NCBI GenBank assembly: GCA_965198895.1
Contig: OZ240676.1
Location: forward strand, 2,170,001 to 2,234,000
Source: LMUY01 sp965198895
GTDB lineage: Bacteria > Pseudomonadota > Alphaproteobacteria > Acetobacterales > Acetobacteraceae
DNA length: 64,000 nt
Direction of reading: 5' to 3'
Position 1 is the first letter of the stretch; each line of letters begins with the position of its first letter. The translations under genes and the position numbers were made by a program. Positions 14,967-23,655 of this stretch are shown here, piece after piece. The notes under the pieces were generated by a model. The model was given only the letters and a program-made list of their open reading frames with translations. It was not told where the DNA came from and searched no databases.

Positions 14967-16349
14967 TATGACTGGCCCCGGCATCGGACGTGTCGCGGTC
15001 ATTGGATGTTGTCGGCCCGAACGAACTCGGCCGGTTCCTCCCGCGCCGACCTCCAGCGCCAGCCTGGCGCTTACTGTCAGCTCCCCTGGGCCAGACAAGC
15101 TGCCACCCTTGCCGCGACGCACGATGTTCGTGCGTCGGTTCGATCGACGCCCGCCAACCCAGGTATGTACGGCACACAGCGCAAGTAGCATCGTGGCAGC
15201 AAGTGGCGCCACAGGTATGCTCCACAGCAAGCTGAGTGGAAAACCGAGTAGTGGTAGAAGATAGGCGGCGGCGAGCACGAGCTTCTCCCACGGCAGCGGG
15301 CCTGATACGCGCACCTCGCGAGCAAGCCATGCCAGCGCGACGAGGGTGATCATCTGATCATACAGGAGTATCACCGGCAGCGCGACCATGGTTCCCGCCA
15401 GCAGGGCCGCGGAACGCACTGCCTGACGATCACTGCACCGCCATGCCCAGCCCACGGCGATGGCGGCCAACAGCGTCATCACCCCTTGTAGAACCAGCGC
15501 CAAATCGATCGGCGCGCCGGCCAAGCGCGCTGCCCCGAACGGGCTGACCATGCCGGCGAACGCAATCCGGCCCCACCCATAGGTTTCCCCTGAGCCGAGG
15601 AAAGCGTGGAGGTAGGCTATCCAGCTCGGGGAGCCAAACAGCAGCCAAGACCCAATGGCCAAGGCTGCCACCGTGCAACCGGCTGCCGCAACACTTCGCC
15701 ACCGCCCTCCAGCTATGAGCGCGACCGGCACCAGCAGCCCCAAATGCGGCTTGAAGCAAAGCGCGCCGAACAGTACCCCGGCCAGCGTTGCCCGCCGGTC
15801 TGCCAGAAGCGTGGCGCCCGCCAGCAAGGCCGCGGTCAGGAAGGCGTTCTGACCCAGCCCAATCGTCCAGAACAGCGGCGTGAAGGCCAAAACTGGCCAC
15901 AGCCAGACGCGCCAACTGAGCGGGCTGCACAGCCGGTGCATCGCAAGCAGGAACAGGCCGAGTGTGACAGCCTCGAACGCGGCAAAGGCGACCGGGTAGG
16001 GCAACGTCGCCAATGCCGAGCACACTACGAGGTAGGGCGGCGGGTAGTAGAAGAACTGGTAGCCGCGGCCCGGCCCCACGACCGCGGCCTCCGCCTGCTG
16101 GTGGGTGCCTAGCTCGTAAGCGCCGGCTGCCCGCCCCTCCAGCGCCAGGGTGCCGGCAGCGTAGAAGCTCACGAAGTCGCTGGACACGGCTTGGGCGGGG
16201 TCGACCCGCTGCAGCATCGTCGCGGCCCAGCCCGCCAGGATCAGATTGATCACGAACAGGACACGGGCACGGCGAACGACGGTGTCGGCCCGCAGCCAGT
16301 GGCCGTCGCGCACCTGCTCGATCCATCCCAATGTCGCGGCACCTGGCAT
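14139..16349 (-). CDS. GT87-like membrane glycosyltransferase in frame with a TadD-like TPR lipoprotein
   Basis: One uninterrupted 736-codon frame holds two unlike proteins. Residues 1-400 are a polytopic membrane protein with about ten hydrophobic segments and the pattern of GT87/DUF2029 polyprenyl-phosphate-mannose-dependent transferases (SSDFVSFYAAG, YYPPPYLV, LGQNAFLTAALL, CFKPHLGLL). A basic, Gly-rich stretch (about 400-449) follows. From Met462 the sequence looks like an independent lipoprotein signal (MFMRCSLPVVLTAGLVGCGG) and TPR repeats as in TadD. Either the GT87 stop codon has been lost or the two were always in frame and TadD starts internally; a true fusion would bury the lipobox. 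The start at ATG 16349 is divergent from tadG. A role in pilus glycosylation is only suggested by location. Confidence 0.75.
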   Translation of the reverse strand: MPGAATLGWIEQVRDGHWLRADTVVRRARVLFVINLILAGWAATMLQRVDPAQAVSSDFVSFYAAGTLALEGRAAGAYELGTHQQAEAAVVGPGRGYQFFYYPPPYLVVCSALATLPYPVAFAAFEAVTLGLFLLAMHRLCSPLSWRVWLWPVLAFTPLFWTIGLGQNAFLTAALLAGATLLADRRATLAGVLFGALCFKPHLGLLVPVALIAGGRWRSVAAAGCTVAALAIGSWLLFGSPSWIAYLHAFLGSGETYGWGRIAFAGMVSPFGAARLAGAPIDLALVLQGVMTLLAAIAVGWAWRCSDRQAVRSAALLAGTMVALPVILLYDQMITLVALAWLAREVRVSGPLPWEKLVLAAAYLLPLLGFPLSLLWSIPVAPLAATMLLALCAVHTWVGGRRSNRRTNIVRRGKGGSLSGPGELTVSARLALEVGAGGTGRVRSGRQHPMTATRPMPGPVIMFMRCSLPVVLTAGLVGCGGQQRQATTITEPQGLPGTPEESLVRMGDSMRQSGDLNGASDFYLAAIARDPYDAAPLLRLGDTQLVLGASERAEQSFRATLALAPGNREASVGLAIALLSRGDPAAAFTYIGPVARTSHSPRVLRNYGVALDMLGRSAEAQAVYRHALKETPADPDLHGNLALSLATSGDMAGAETEIRAAVNSPNAPERESMNEVMLLAMAGKDGEARAAGLKLADPGRTEVLLEQGHRAAAAQDPGARAAALGTITAQSSPGLP

Positions 16350-16416
16350 GAAGCGGAGTATCGCCGCGATTGGGTAAGCGGCGGGTTAACCGCTCAGCGA
16401 TAAATGTCGTCGCCCG

Positions 16417-16431
16417 TCAACCTTGGGTTAA
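16417..16431. promoter_or_regulatory. CtrA-like site upstream of tadG
   Basis: TCAA-N7-TTAA in the 106-base divergent gap between the GT87 gene and tadG differs by one base from the CtrA consensus TTAA-N7-TTAA. It lies 25 bases before the tadG start, so it could overlap the promoter. An AGCGG...CCGCT inverted repeat is at about 16377-16394. CtrA control of pilus genes is known from Caulobacter; here it is inferred. Confidence 0.4.
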
Positions 16432-16455
16432 GCACATGAGACCTATCATACGTCC

Positions 16456-17757
16456 ATGATCCTTCGCCGGCTTTCGTCCGCCTTCGGTGGGCTGGGTAAA
16501 TCATCGCGCGGAACCGTGGCCTTGATGATGGCTATGCTAGCTGCGCCAATGCTGGGCGCGGTCGCACTTGGGGCCGATGCCAGCGTATGGCTGCTGGAGC
16601 AGCACCGGCTGCAGATCGCGGCGGACGCGGCGGCCTACGCCGCGGCGCTGCAGCTGTCGAACACGGCAATGCAGACGGGCGCTCCGGCCTCGTACGTCAC
16701 CTTGGCAACGAACGAGGCGAATGCTGCCAGCGGTGGCGGCTCCCTGGTTGGCACGATGGCTACGCCGGTCGTGTCGGTGGCGGCGGACTATTCGACTGTC
16801 ACCGTGACGCTCTCCAGCGTGGCAAGCACCTATTTCGTCCAAATGGTCAACAAAGCTGGCGTCACACTGCAGGCGACGGCAACGGCCGGCCTGATTCCCG
16901 GCTCACCCTGCGTTCTGGCGCTCAATCCCACCGCGGCACCCGCGCTGAGCGTCAGCGGCGTAGGCAGCGTCATCGCAGTCGGTTGCGGCGTCTTTTCCGA
17001 CTCGACATCCAGCAGTTCGCTCTCGCTCAACACCGGTAGCATCATTGCGAAAACCGTCGGCACCTCTGGCGGCGTTGCTTTGGCCGGTCTTGATATCATA
17101 ACGCCAGCTCCCACCACCGGCGCTGCCGCCCAGGCGGATCCGGATGCCGGCAACTGGACGCTGCCATCAGCCGGTGCCTGTACTTTCACCAACGCGACCT
17201 ACAATTACTATAAAGCCACCCCCTTTGCTTTGGTCCCTGGAACGTACTGCGGCACCACGACGATCGGGGGGAACGGCAGCACCGACACGTTTGCACCGGG
17301 CACCTACATCTTTACCGGTAACGTATCGATCCAGAACGCCACTGTCAGCTTGGGTGCTGCGGTGACCTTCATCATGATGGGCGCGACTGCCAGCACGCCC
17401 GCCGGATCGTTCACATGGTCCAACAACGCCGCGGGGACCCTGTCGGCGCCTCCTTTGTCACCTGCCACGGCGATGTCAGGCTTGCTGTTCTGGCAGGCTT
17501 GCCCGAACACGGCGATTTCTGGGTCCAACGTGAATGGTGCAATCACCTTCAACGGCGGATCCGCGCTGATCGCATCTGGCGCGATCTACGCACCATGTGG
17601 TTCGATCCAGTTGAGCAACGCCGCGCAGGTCGTCGCGGCGCCCCTCTCCAGTCTCAGCGTTGTCGCCAGCACCATCTCCGTCATCGGGGCTGCGAGCCTG
17701 CAGTTGCTGCTGACGACCGGAAGCAGCGGTTCGAGCCAAGTCTCGCTCCTACAATGA
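16456..17757 (+). CDS. tadG: TadG-like pilus assembly protein
   Basis: A 433-residue protein with the Tad (TadE/G-like) N-terminal domain: a basic start, then the membrane segment GTVALMMAMLAAPMLGAVAL followed by ADASVWLLEQHRLQIAADAA and AYAAAL, which is the family signature. The remaining ~330 residues are Ser/Thr/Gly/Ala-rich and predicted extracytoplasmic, with Cys-containing segments (GSPCVLALNPTA, VGCGVFSD, GTYCGTTTIGGNGS) and a repetitive beta-rich pattern. No von Willebrand domain with a MIDAS motif is evident, so it differs from the larger TadG proteins. TadG/TadE proteins are pseudopilin-like components needed for pilus assembly. It overlaps the next gene by ATGA. Confidence 0.82.
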   Translation: MILRRLSSAFGGLGKSSRGTVALMMAMLAAPMLGAVALGADASVWLLEQHRLQIAADAAAYAAALQLSNTAMQTGAPASYVTLATNEANAASGGGSLVGTMATPVVSVAADYSTVTVTLSSVASTYFVQMVNKAGVTLQATATAGLIPGSPCVLALNPTAAPALSVSGVGSVIAVGCGVFSDSTSSSSLSLNTGSIIAKTVGTSGGVALAGLDIITPAPTTGAAAQADPDAGNWTLPSAGACTFTNATYNYYKATPFALVPGTYCGTTTIGGNGSTDTFAPGTYIFTGNVSIQNATVSLGAAVTFIMMGATASTPAGSFTWSNNAAGTLSAPPLSPATAMSGLLFWQACPNTAISGSNVNGAITFNGGSALIASGAIYAPCGSIQLSNAAQVVAAPLSSLSVVASTISVIGAASLQLLLTTGSSGSSQVSLLQ

Positions 17758-18236
17758 GGCAGCGTGGGTGTAGCCTCATCCGGGACCGTGCCGCCTCGAT
17801 CAGCATCGAGCTTGCGCTGATCGCCAGTCTTATCCTGCTACCGATGACGCTGGGCGCCGTCGACGCGGCCCAGCTGGTCTTTGCGCGCGGCCGGCTCGAC
17901 CAGGTCATGCACCAGGCGTTCTTCTACGCCTACGCGAACTATGGCGCCGTGACCGGTCCGGCTGTGCAGACTGCCGCCACGTCCAGCTATGGAACCGGGA
18001 CCACCCCCACGGTGACAGCGACGATCACCCAGTATTGCATCACACCCGCTACCGGATACCCCCCTACCGGCACGCCGTCTCAGCCAAACAACAACGGCAG
18101 TTGTTCGAATGCCAGCCAAACGGTCGAGAGCTACCTTTCGGTGAACGCGTCCATCACCGTCAAGCTACCGTTCAGTGTGGCTTGGGTCGGGCAGACCATC
18201 ACGCTATCGGCCGCCGGCCTGGCGCGGGTCGCGTGA
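17754..18236 (+). CDS. tadE: TadE-like pseudopilin
   Basis: A 160-residue protein with a TadE-type N terminus: RAASISIELALIASLILLPM, that is a short leader, a Glu at about +5 of the hydrophobic stretch and about 20 hydrophobic residues, as in pseudopilins cut by the TadV/CpaA peptidase. DAAQLVFARGRLDQVMHQAF follows the segment as usual. The C-terminal part is extracytoplasmic with two Cys (QYCITPATG, NGSCSNAS) that may form a disulfide. ATG 17754 overlaps the tadG stop. The frame is open further upstream only as a shadow of tadG. Confidence 0.82.
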   Translation: MRQRGCSLIRDRAASISIELALIASLILLPMTLGAVDAAQLVFARGRLDQVMHQAFFYAYANYGAVTGPAVQTAATSSYGTGTTPTVTATITQYCITPATGYPPTGTPSQPNNNGSCSNASQTVESYLSVNASITVKLPFSVAWVGQTITLSAAGLARVA

Positions 18237-18700
18237 GGGTGTGGCTTGCCATGTGGCCCCGGTTGTACGCAGATCGCCGCGGCGTGGCTGCGTTGGAATT
18301 TGCGGCGGTCGGGTCGGTCCTGCTGATCCTGCTGTTCGCCATCTTTGACATCGGTCTGCTCTATCTCACCCAGCGGGGCCTCGATTACGGGATCTACCGG
18401 GCGGCGCGCTGGGCCTCGGTCAACAGTGCTTCGCTAACCACCGCCAACGTGCTTGCGCAATTCAAAATCGCGACTTCGGCAACCCTGGGCAGTTCGAGTT
18501 CGAGTTGCCTCGGTTACCTGGCCGGTACGAGTGTTCCGGCAGGGACCGTCTGCTACATCACAGTCGCCTTCTCCAACGGCATCGCAGTCGGCAGCGTCGT
18601 GACCATCCAGGCAAACTACAAATGGGCTCCGGTCAGCCCGATGACAGGGCTCGTCGCAACCACTCTCCAGAGTAACATCGGGCTGACGATCCAACATTGA
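18233..18700 (+). CDS. Second TadE/TadF-like pseudopilin
   Basis: A 155-residue paralogue of the preceding gene, started at GTG 18233 in GTGA overlap with it (GTG 18239 and ATG 18251 are alternatives). The N terminus RRGVAALEFAAVGSVLLILL has the pseudopilin form, with Glu five residues after the cleavage region, followed by IGLLYLTQRGLDYGIYRAAR. Two Cys (SCLGYLAG, TVCYITVAF) sit in the exported part. Two TadE-type genes after tadG correspond to the usual tadE-tadF-tadG set in a different order. It probably works with TadE as a minor pseudopilin pair. Confidence 0.8.
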   Translation: MRVWLAMWPRLYADRRGVAALEFAAVGSVLLILLFAIFDIGLLYLTQRGLDYGIYRAARWASVNSASLTTANVLAQFKIATSATLGSSSSSCLGYLAGTSVPAGTVCYITVAFSNGIAVGSVVTIQANYKWAPVSPMTGLVATTLQSNIGLTIQH

Positions 18701-18742
18701 AACAGCTCGCTCCACCCTCCGGGCCGGGTCGTTGAACGGCTG

Positions 18743-20350
18743 ATGACCGCGCGCGCTCCCACGAGTAGAACAACGGCGGCAGCCAGAATGCCATTGCGCT
18801 GGATCGCCCTGCTGCTCTGCTGTGTAGGGCTGATCGCGCGGCTTGGCGCCTTCTATCTCATACCAGATCCGCTGTTTCCCGACGAGGAGTTCCAATACCT
18901 CGAGCAGGCGCATCGGCTGGCGTCCGGCACTGGTCTGGTACCTTGGGAATACATTGTCGGCATTCGGTCGTGGCTGTTGCCAGGACTGCTCGCCCCGATC
19001 TTCGCTGTCTCGCAATTGGTCGGCAAGGATCCACGCATCGCCTTGTGGTCAGTCGCAGCGCTGCTGTCGCTCTTGTCCCTGCCGTCGATCCTCTGCGGCT
19101 TGCTGTGGGGGAATAACGCGGCAGGCCGGGTCGGCGCAATCGCCGCCGGCACGCTGAATGCGACATGGTTCGAGATTGCCTATTTCGCACCCCACGCTCT
19201 CGCCGACTCGATTGGAGCCAGCCTGCTGATACCGGGTCTCTTCTTGTCCGGCGTGGGCCGCAAGACTGTACCGGCACGCGAGCTGCTACTGGGCGGGGTC
19301 TTGCTCGGGCTGACTGTGGCCGTGCGACTTCAGCTTACGCCCGTGGTCTGCCTCGTGGTCGCGCTCGCCGTCTTCCGCGATAAGTTGAAATGGCACGGCC
19401 CGGCGAAATTCGTCGTGATCGGTGCCGCCGTCCCCTTGCTTCTTGCGGGGGCACTGGATGCAGTCACGCTCACTTACCCGTTCCAATCATTCTGGCTTTA
19501 TCTATGGGTCAATGTCGGCCTCGGTGCGGCCGCGACATTTGGCACCATGCCGTGGTACGGATTTTTCTTGTTCAAGCTGGCATACTGGTGGATCGCCGGC
19601 GTCCCTCTACTGGTCGCTATGCTCATCGGCAGCCGCAAGAAACCGGTTCTGCTGGCCTGCGCGGCCGCGATCGTCATCCCCTTCATGGCTTTGTCCCACA
19701 AGGAGGATCGGTTCGTATTTCCTGCGATGCCCTTATTGATGACCTTGGCCGGGATCGGAAGCGCGGTGATAGTGGCGCGATACGCCGGGTCGGATCGACG
19801 CAGCGAGGCATGGCGTGGAATTGCCTGTGGTGGGTTCTGGCTTGCGATGTCGGTGGCAACCGCAATCTACGTGCCCTATTGGCATTTCTACTACGAGTGG
19901 CCAGGGTTGAGTGCAGCGGAACGGATCGTCAATGCCGATCCGCAAGCCTGCGGGCTCGCTGTCTCGCCGGAGCAGCCCTGGGCCCGAATGCCCGGCTACA
20001 CCAGGTTCCGACCCGGTATTCCGCTCTATGGCTTCAGCCCTGGTGACGCGCCCGAGCGCGCCCGAGCTTTCGACTACGCTATCGATTTCAGTGTTGGAGG
20101 CACGGATCTGAAGGCAGTCGGCTTCGACATCGTCGCGTGCTGGGGCCGTGCGCTACCCCCGGGCGTACCCGCCGCGGCAGACCGGCGTTTCTGTCTTTGG
20201 CATCGTCCAACAAAATGTGCCCCCTCAGCGTCGGCAACGCTCACTCCTTCTATGCCAGAGTCGTTACCCAGCAGTTTGACGACGGGACGGAGCGTACGGA
20301 CAGGTTGGGCTGCGCAGGGCGAAGGGGCGAGCCCGGTCGCGCGGCAGTGA
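18743..20350 (+). CDS. GT22-like membrane mannosyltransferase
   Basis: A 535-residue polytopic membrane protein with the Alg9/GPI-mannosyltransferase pattern: an acidic motif in the first external loop (FPDEEFQYLEQAHRL, residues 45-59), then VPWEYIVGIRSWLLPGLLAP, and AYFAPHALADSIGASLL, followed by about nine further hydrophobic segments and a soluble C-terminal domain. Family members transfer sugar from a polyprenyl-phosphate donor on the outer side of the membrane. The start is ATG 18743 (ATG 18788 possible). It follows tadE2 by 42 bases, so it may be in the same transcript, and it converges on tadC with a 13-base gap. With the nearby GT87 gene it suggests glycan attached to pilus or pseudopilins, unproven. 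Confidence 0.75.
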   Translation: MTARAPTSRTTAAARMPLRWIALLLCCVGLIARLGAFYLIPDPLFPDEEFQYLEQAHRLASGTGLVPWEYIVGIRSWLLPGLLAPIFAVSQLVGKDPRIALWSVAALLSLLSLPSILCGLLWGNNAAGRVGAIAAGTLNATWFEIAYFAPHALADSIGASLLIPGLFLSGVGRKTVPARELLLGGVLLGLTVAVRLQLTPVVCLVVALAVFRDKLKWHGPAKFVVIGAAVPLLLAGALDAVTLTYPFQSFWLYLWVNVGLGAAATFGTMPWYGFFLFKLAYWWIAGVPLLVAMLIGSRKKPVLLACAAAIVIPFMALSHKEDRFVFPAMPLLMTLAGIGSAVIVARYAGSDRRSEAWRGIACGGFWLAMSVATAIYVPYWHFYYEWPGLSAAERIVNADPQACGLAVSPEQPWARMPGYTRFRPGIPLYGFSPGDAPERARAFDYAIDFSVGGTDLKAVGFDIVACWGRALPPGVPAAADRRFCLWHRPTKCAPSASATLTPSMPESLPSSLTTGRSVRTGWAAQGEGASPVARQ

Positions 20351-20363
20351 CGGCGGCGCCGGG

Positions 20364-21299
20364 CTATCGAAGCGCCTTCATCATCTGAATTACAGCGGGT
20401 CCACCCACCACCAGGAAGACACACGGCAGGATGAACAGGATCATCGGAACCGTGAGCAGAACGGGCAGCCGTGCCGCACGCTCCTCGAACTTTGTCAGTG
20501 TTTCCAGCCGGAGATCGCCTGACAGGACCCGTAATGCGGAGCTCAGAGGCGTGCCATACTGCATCGTCTGAATGAGCGTGCCACCAAGGCGCCTTAGACA
20601 TTCCAACCCAGTTCGGCCGCCCATGTTGGTCAGCGCCAAACGGCTGTCGGTGCTCATCTGCAGTTCATGCGAGGTACGGGCCAGTTCCTCAGCGAGAGCT
20701 GAGTGTGCGTTCCGTATCTCCGCGCCGACGCGGACGAGGGCCGGCTCGAGCCCCAACCCAGCCTCTGCGCAAATTACCATCATGTCCAGAGCGTCCGGCA
20801 GCCCCGCCTCCACGCGGACCAGGTGCCGGCCGCGGATCATGCGGATGATATAGTCCGGGATGAGCAAACCGACGATTGCTGCTCCAACGGTCAGCGCGAT
20901 GTAGAGCTGGCGGGACAGGCCCAGGCTGGGCAGGAGCAGCGCCATTGCCAATGGCAGACTGGTTACCAGCAACATCTTGACGCCAACGAAAAGCCCGAGT
21001 GCGTTCGAAGCTTCAAACCCCGCCATCGCCAACGTGTGCTCCAACTGTGTCACGGAGCCGCGTGGCAGCAAACCGCTGCGGGCGATCGTGCTGCCGATAC
21101 GCGCCACGACGTTCAGCGGCGCATTCTCGCCGCCCCTGCGGAACGTTGCCCCGCTTCGGACGGGTAGCAGCCCTTGCGCACGCCGAAGCCGGGCAGAGAG
21201 CTTGTCAGCATTGGCGAGATAGCTCATCAGCCAGATACCGGACGTACACAGCAGCATCGCTCCGAGCCCGAGCCCGGTCAGTAGAACGGTGCGGGTCAT
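20364..21299 (-). CDS. tadC: TadC inner-membrane platform protein
   Basis: A 311-residue T2SS-F-family membrane protein, last gene of the flp-tad operon. It has an N-terminal membrane helix, a pair of central helices (GVKMLLVTSLPLAMALLL, LYIALTVGAAIVGLLIPDYI), the cytoplasmic domain with GLPDALDMMVICAEAGLGLEPAL (the T2SSF signature) and a C-terminal helix pair (LLTVPMILFILPCVFLVVGG). TadB and TadC together form the base on which the TadA ATPase drives pilus extension. ATG 21299 overlaps the tadB stop. Confidence 0.93.
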   Translation of the reverse strand: MTRTVLLTGLGLGAMLLCTSGIWLMSYLANADKLSARLRRAQGLLPVRSGATFRRGGENAPLNVVARIGSTIARSGLLPRGSVTQLEHTLAMAGFEASNALGLFVGVKMLLVTSLPLAMALLLPSLGLSRQLYIALTVGAAIVGLLIPDYIIRMIRGRHLVRVEAGLPDALDMMVICAEAGLGLEPALVRVGAEIRNAHSALAEELARTSHELQMSTDSRLALTNMGGRTGLECLRRLGGTLIQTMQYGTPLSSALRVLSGDLRLETLTKFEERAARLPVLLTVPMILFILPCVFLVVGGPAVIQMMKALR

Positions 21300-22255
21300 G
21301 ACAAGCTCTTGCGGATCATCGTGCGCATGACGAAAGTGCCGAACGTCAGCAACAGGGCGGCACTCGCCAGGATCATGTTGCCGGGCTCGGTGTCGAATAG
21401 GACGGCAACGTAGTCCGGATTCATCAGCCACAGCGCCGCCAGGGCTACCACCGGGAGTACGGACAGCACCAATGCGCTGGTGCGTGCCTCCGCCGCGAGC
21501 GCCCTGCCCCGCGCCCGGGCCGCGACGCGCTTGCGGATCACGTCGGCGAGATTCTCCAGTGTCTCGCTGATGCCACCGCCAGTCTGCGCCTGCAGTGACA
21601 ACGCGGTCGCGAAGAAGCGGTATTCCGGCACGCCGTTGCGTTCCGCCATGTTGCGCAGCGCCTCGTCCAACGGAGAACCGATCGCGACGTCGTCAGCCAA
21701 TCTGGCGAACTCGAAACAGGTCGGTTTGGCGGCCTCGTGCGCCACCACTCGAATAGCCTCGCTGACCGGAATGCCGACTCGGACGGCGCGCACGATCATG
21801 GCCAGTGCCTCCGGCATCTGCTGGAACAGGACCGTGACCCGCTTGGCGTGCCGCCCACTGAAATACTTCCAGCAGACCAGCCAGCAGGCGAATGGCACGA
21901 TAGCGATCGCCATCGGCCCGACAAGGAACTGCAGCACCATCGCCCCGATCCGGGCAGGTATGAAGGCGAGAGGAGGCACGAGCCACCACGCGATCGGATA
22001 CAACTCGGTCCGTGCCAAGTCGGCGCCGAAGAAGCCGGCCACTCGGCCCAGCGCCGAACGCTTTGCGAGGGGTACGCTCACGCGAAGCCGCTGGACGATA
22101 AAGGCCCGCGGTGTGTCGCTATCCTGCCCCAGCGCCTGGGCCAATCGTGCCGCCAACCGCTTGCTGCGTTCTTGCATCCGGTTGACCAGCAGGAACGAGA
22201 ACGCGAGCCCCACCAGGCAGAGGCACGCCCCTAGCAGGACCAGGCGGACGCTCAT
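21296..22255 (-). CDS. tadB: TadB inner-membrane platform protein
   Basis: A 319-residue partner of TadC in the same T2SS-F family: an N-terminal membrane helix (LVLLGACLCLVGLAFSFLLV), a central pair, the cytoplasmic signature LFQQMPEALAMIVRAVRVGI and PVSEAIRVVA, SLQAQTGGGISETLENLADV, and C-terminal hydrophobic segments. ATG 22255 overlaps the tadA stop; the frame extends 10 residues further upstream inside tadA and that part is not used. The length is typical of the family. Confidence 0.93.
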   Translation of the reverse strand: MSVRLVLLGACLCLVGLAFSFLLVNRMQERSKRLAARLAQALGQDSDTPRAFIVQRLRVSVPLAKRSALGRVAGFFGADLARTELYPIAWWLVPPLAFIPARIGAMVLQFLVGPMAIAIVPFACWLVCWKYFSGRHAKRVTVLFQQMPEALAMIVRAVRVGIPVSEAIRVVAHEAAKPTCFEFARLADDVAIGSPLDEALRNMAERNGVPEYRFFATALSLQAQTGGGISETLENLADVIRKRVAARARGRALAAEARTSALVLSVLPVVALAALWLMNPDYVAVLFDTEPGNMILASAALLLTFGTFVMRTMIRKSLS

Positions 22256-23655
22256 TCGGCCTTGCTTTCCAGCGCAGCTTTCCACGCTCGGTCCAGGCCG
22301 AAATAGGACAACCGTTCCTGGCAGGCCGCCCGGGCACCGCTTACTTTGTACGAGCAGTTCAGCTTCCCGTCCGGTCCCTCGCCGTTGAACTCAAGTTGGA
22401 ACACGTCGTTGAGCGTCACGACATCGCCCTCCATGCCCACGACTTCCGTCACCTGGGTGACCCGGCGTCCCCCGTCACGCTGGCGCTCCAATTGCACGAT
22501 GATGTCCACCGCGCTGACGATTTGCTGGCGAATTGCGCGCGATGGCAGGCCGACATTGCCCATCTGGACCATGTTCTCGACGCGAGCCAGCGCGTCCCGC
22601 GTGTTGTTCGCATGGATCGTGGACATGCTGCCGTCATGGCCGGTGTTCATCGCCTGCAACATGTCGAACGCCTCGCCGCCGCGCACCTCACCGATGATGA
22701 CGCGGTCAGGCCGCATTCGCAGGGCGTTGCGTACCAGGTCCCGCTGAGTGACTTCACCGCGTCCTTCAAGGCTCGCCGGCCGGGTTTCCAGCCGAACGAC
22801 ATGGGGTTGTTGCAGTTGCAACTCCGCGGCGTCCTCGATGGTCACAACACGCTCGCCTGGATCGATCAGGCGGGAAATCGCATTCATCATCGTCGTCTTG
22901 CCGGAGCCGGTGCCGCCGGAGATCACGATGTTCAGGCGGGCGCGGCCGGCGATCTCGAGGATACGGGCCACCTGGCGGGTCAAGGCGCCGAACTCCACGA
23001 GCTTGGCAAGGTCGATTGGCTTCTTGGAGAACTTCCGGATCGATATGTAAGGACCGTCTAGAGCCAGCGGCATCATGACGATGTTGACGCGCGAGCCGTC
23101 CTTCAGCCGAGCATCCACCATGGGGCTGGCTTCGTCCACGCGCCGGCCGATGCCGGTAGCGATACGCTGGCAGATGTTGACGACGTGAGCGGCGTCGCGA
23201 AAGTGGACGTTGGACAGCGTCACCTTGCCACGGCGTTCGATGAACACGCGGTCCGGTCCGTTGACCATGATGTCGGCTATGGTGTCGTCTTCGAGCAATG
23301 GCTCGAGCGGGCCCATGCCCAGCATGTCGTCCACCAATTCCTCGGCCAGCGTGCGCTGCTCGCGGCCGTTGAGCTGGATGCGGCGAGCCGTGGCAATCTC
23401 GGAGATTAGCCGCTCGATCTCGGTGGCCAGCCGCTCGGGCGGTACGTTCGCCACCGAGGATGGATCGAGCCGCGCGAGGCATAGGGTGCGCAGTTCCTGG
23501 AAGTTTTTCTCGGGGCGCGGCTTGTCGGCCGGTTGAGCGACGGGGTGCGGCGCACTAGCCAGAGGTGAGGGGGGGGGCCTTTCGGGTAACAGCGGATCGG
23601 CTTGCGTGCCGAAATCGTAGCCGCGTCGGCCGAAGGCTGGAACACTGCCGCTCAT
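22252..23655 (-). CDS. tadA: TadA/CpaF secretion ATPase
   Basis: A 467-residue PilT/VirB11-type ATPase powering Flp pilus assembly. After a Pro-rich N terminus comes the N-terminal domain (LVDDMLGMGPLEPLLEDDTI, DIMVNGPDRVFIERRGKV), Walker A GGTGSGKTTMMNAI, the Asp box TIEDAAELQL, Walker B DRVIIGEVRGGEAFDMLQA and the His box NTGHDGSMSTIHANN. The start is ATG 23655, overlapping the tadZ stop. A nine-C tract on the coding strand (23569-23577) lies at codons 27-29; a slip of one base would cut the protein short. All catalytic motifs are intact in this copy. Confidence 0.95.
   Translation of the reverse strand: MSGSVPAFGRRGYDFGTQADPLLPERPPPSPLASAPHPVAQPADKPRPEKNFQELRTLCLARLDPSSVANVPPERLATEIERLISEIATARRIQLNGREQRTLAEELVDDMLGMGPLEPLLEDDTIADIMVNGPDRVFIERRGKVTLSNVHFRDAAHVVNICQRIATGIGRRVDEASPMVDARLKDGSRVNIVMMPLALDGPYISIRKFSKKPIDLAKLVEFGALTRQVARILEIAGRARLNIVISGGTGSGKTTMMNAISRLIDPGERVVTIEDAAELQLQQPHVVRLETRPASLEGRGEVTQRDLVRNALRMRPDRVIIGEVRGGEAFDMLQAMNTGHDGSMSTIHANNTRDALARVENMVQMGNVGLPSRAIRQQIVSAVDIIVQLERQRDGGRRVTQVTEVVGMEGDVVTLNDVFQLEFNGEGPDGKLNCSYKVSGARAACQERLSYFGLDRAWKAALESKAE
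23569..23577 (-). repeat. Nine-base poly-C tract early in tadA
   Basis: The coding strand of tadA holds nine consecutive C, encoding three Pro residues about 80 bases after the start codon. Tracts of this length can slip during replication and switch genes on and off. The frame is on at nine C. A shorter run of seven G lies at 12174-12180 early in cpaC. Confidence 0.5.
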
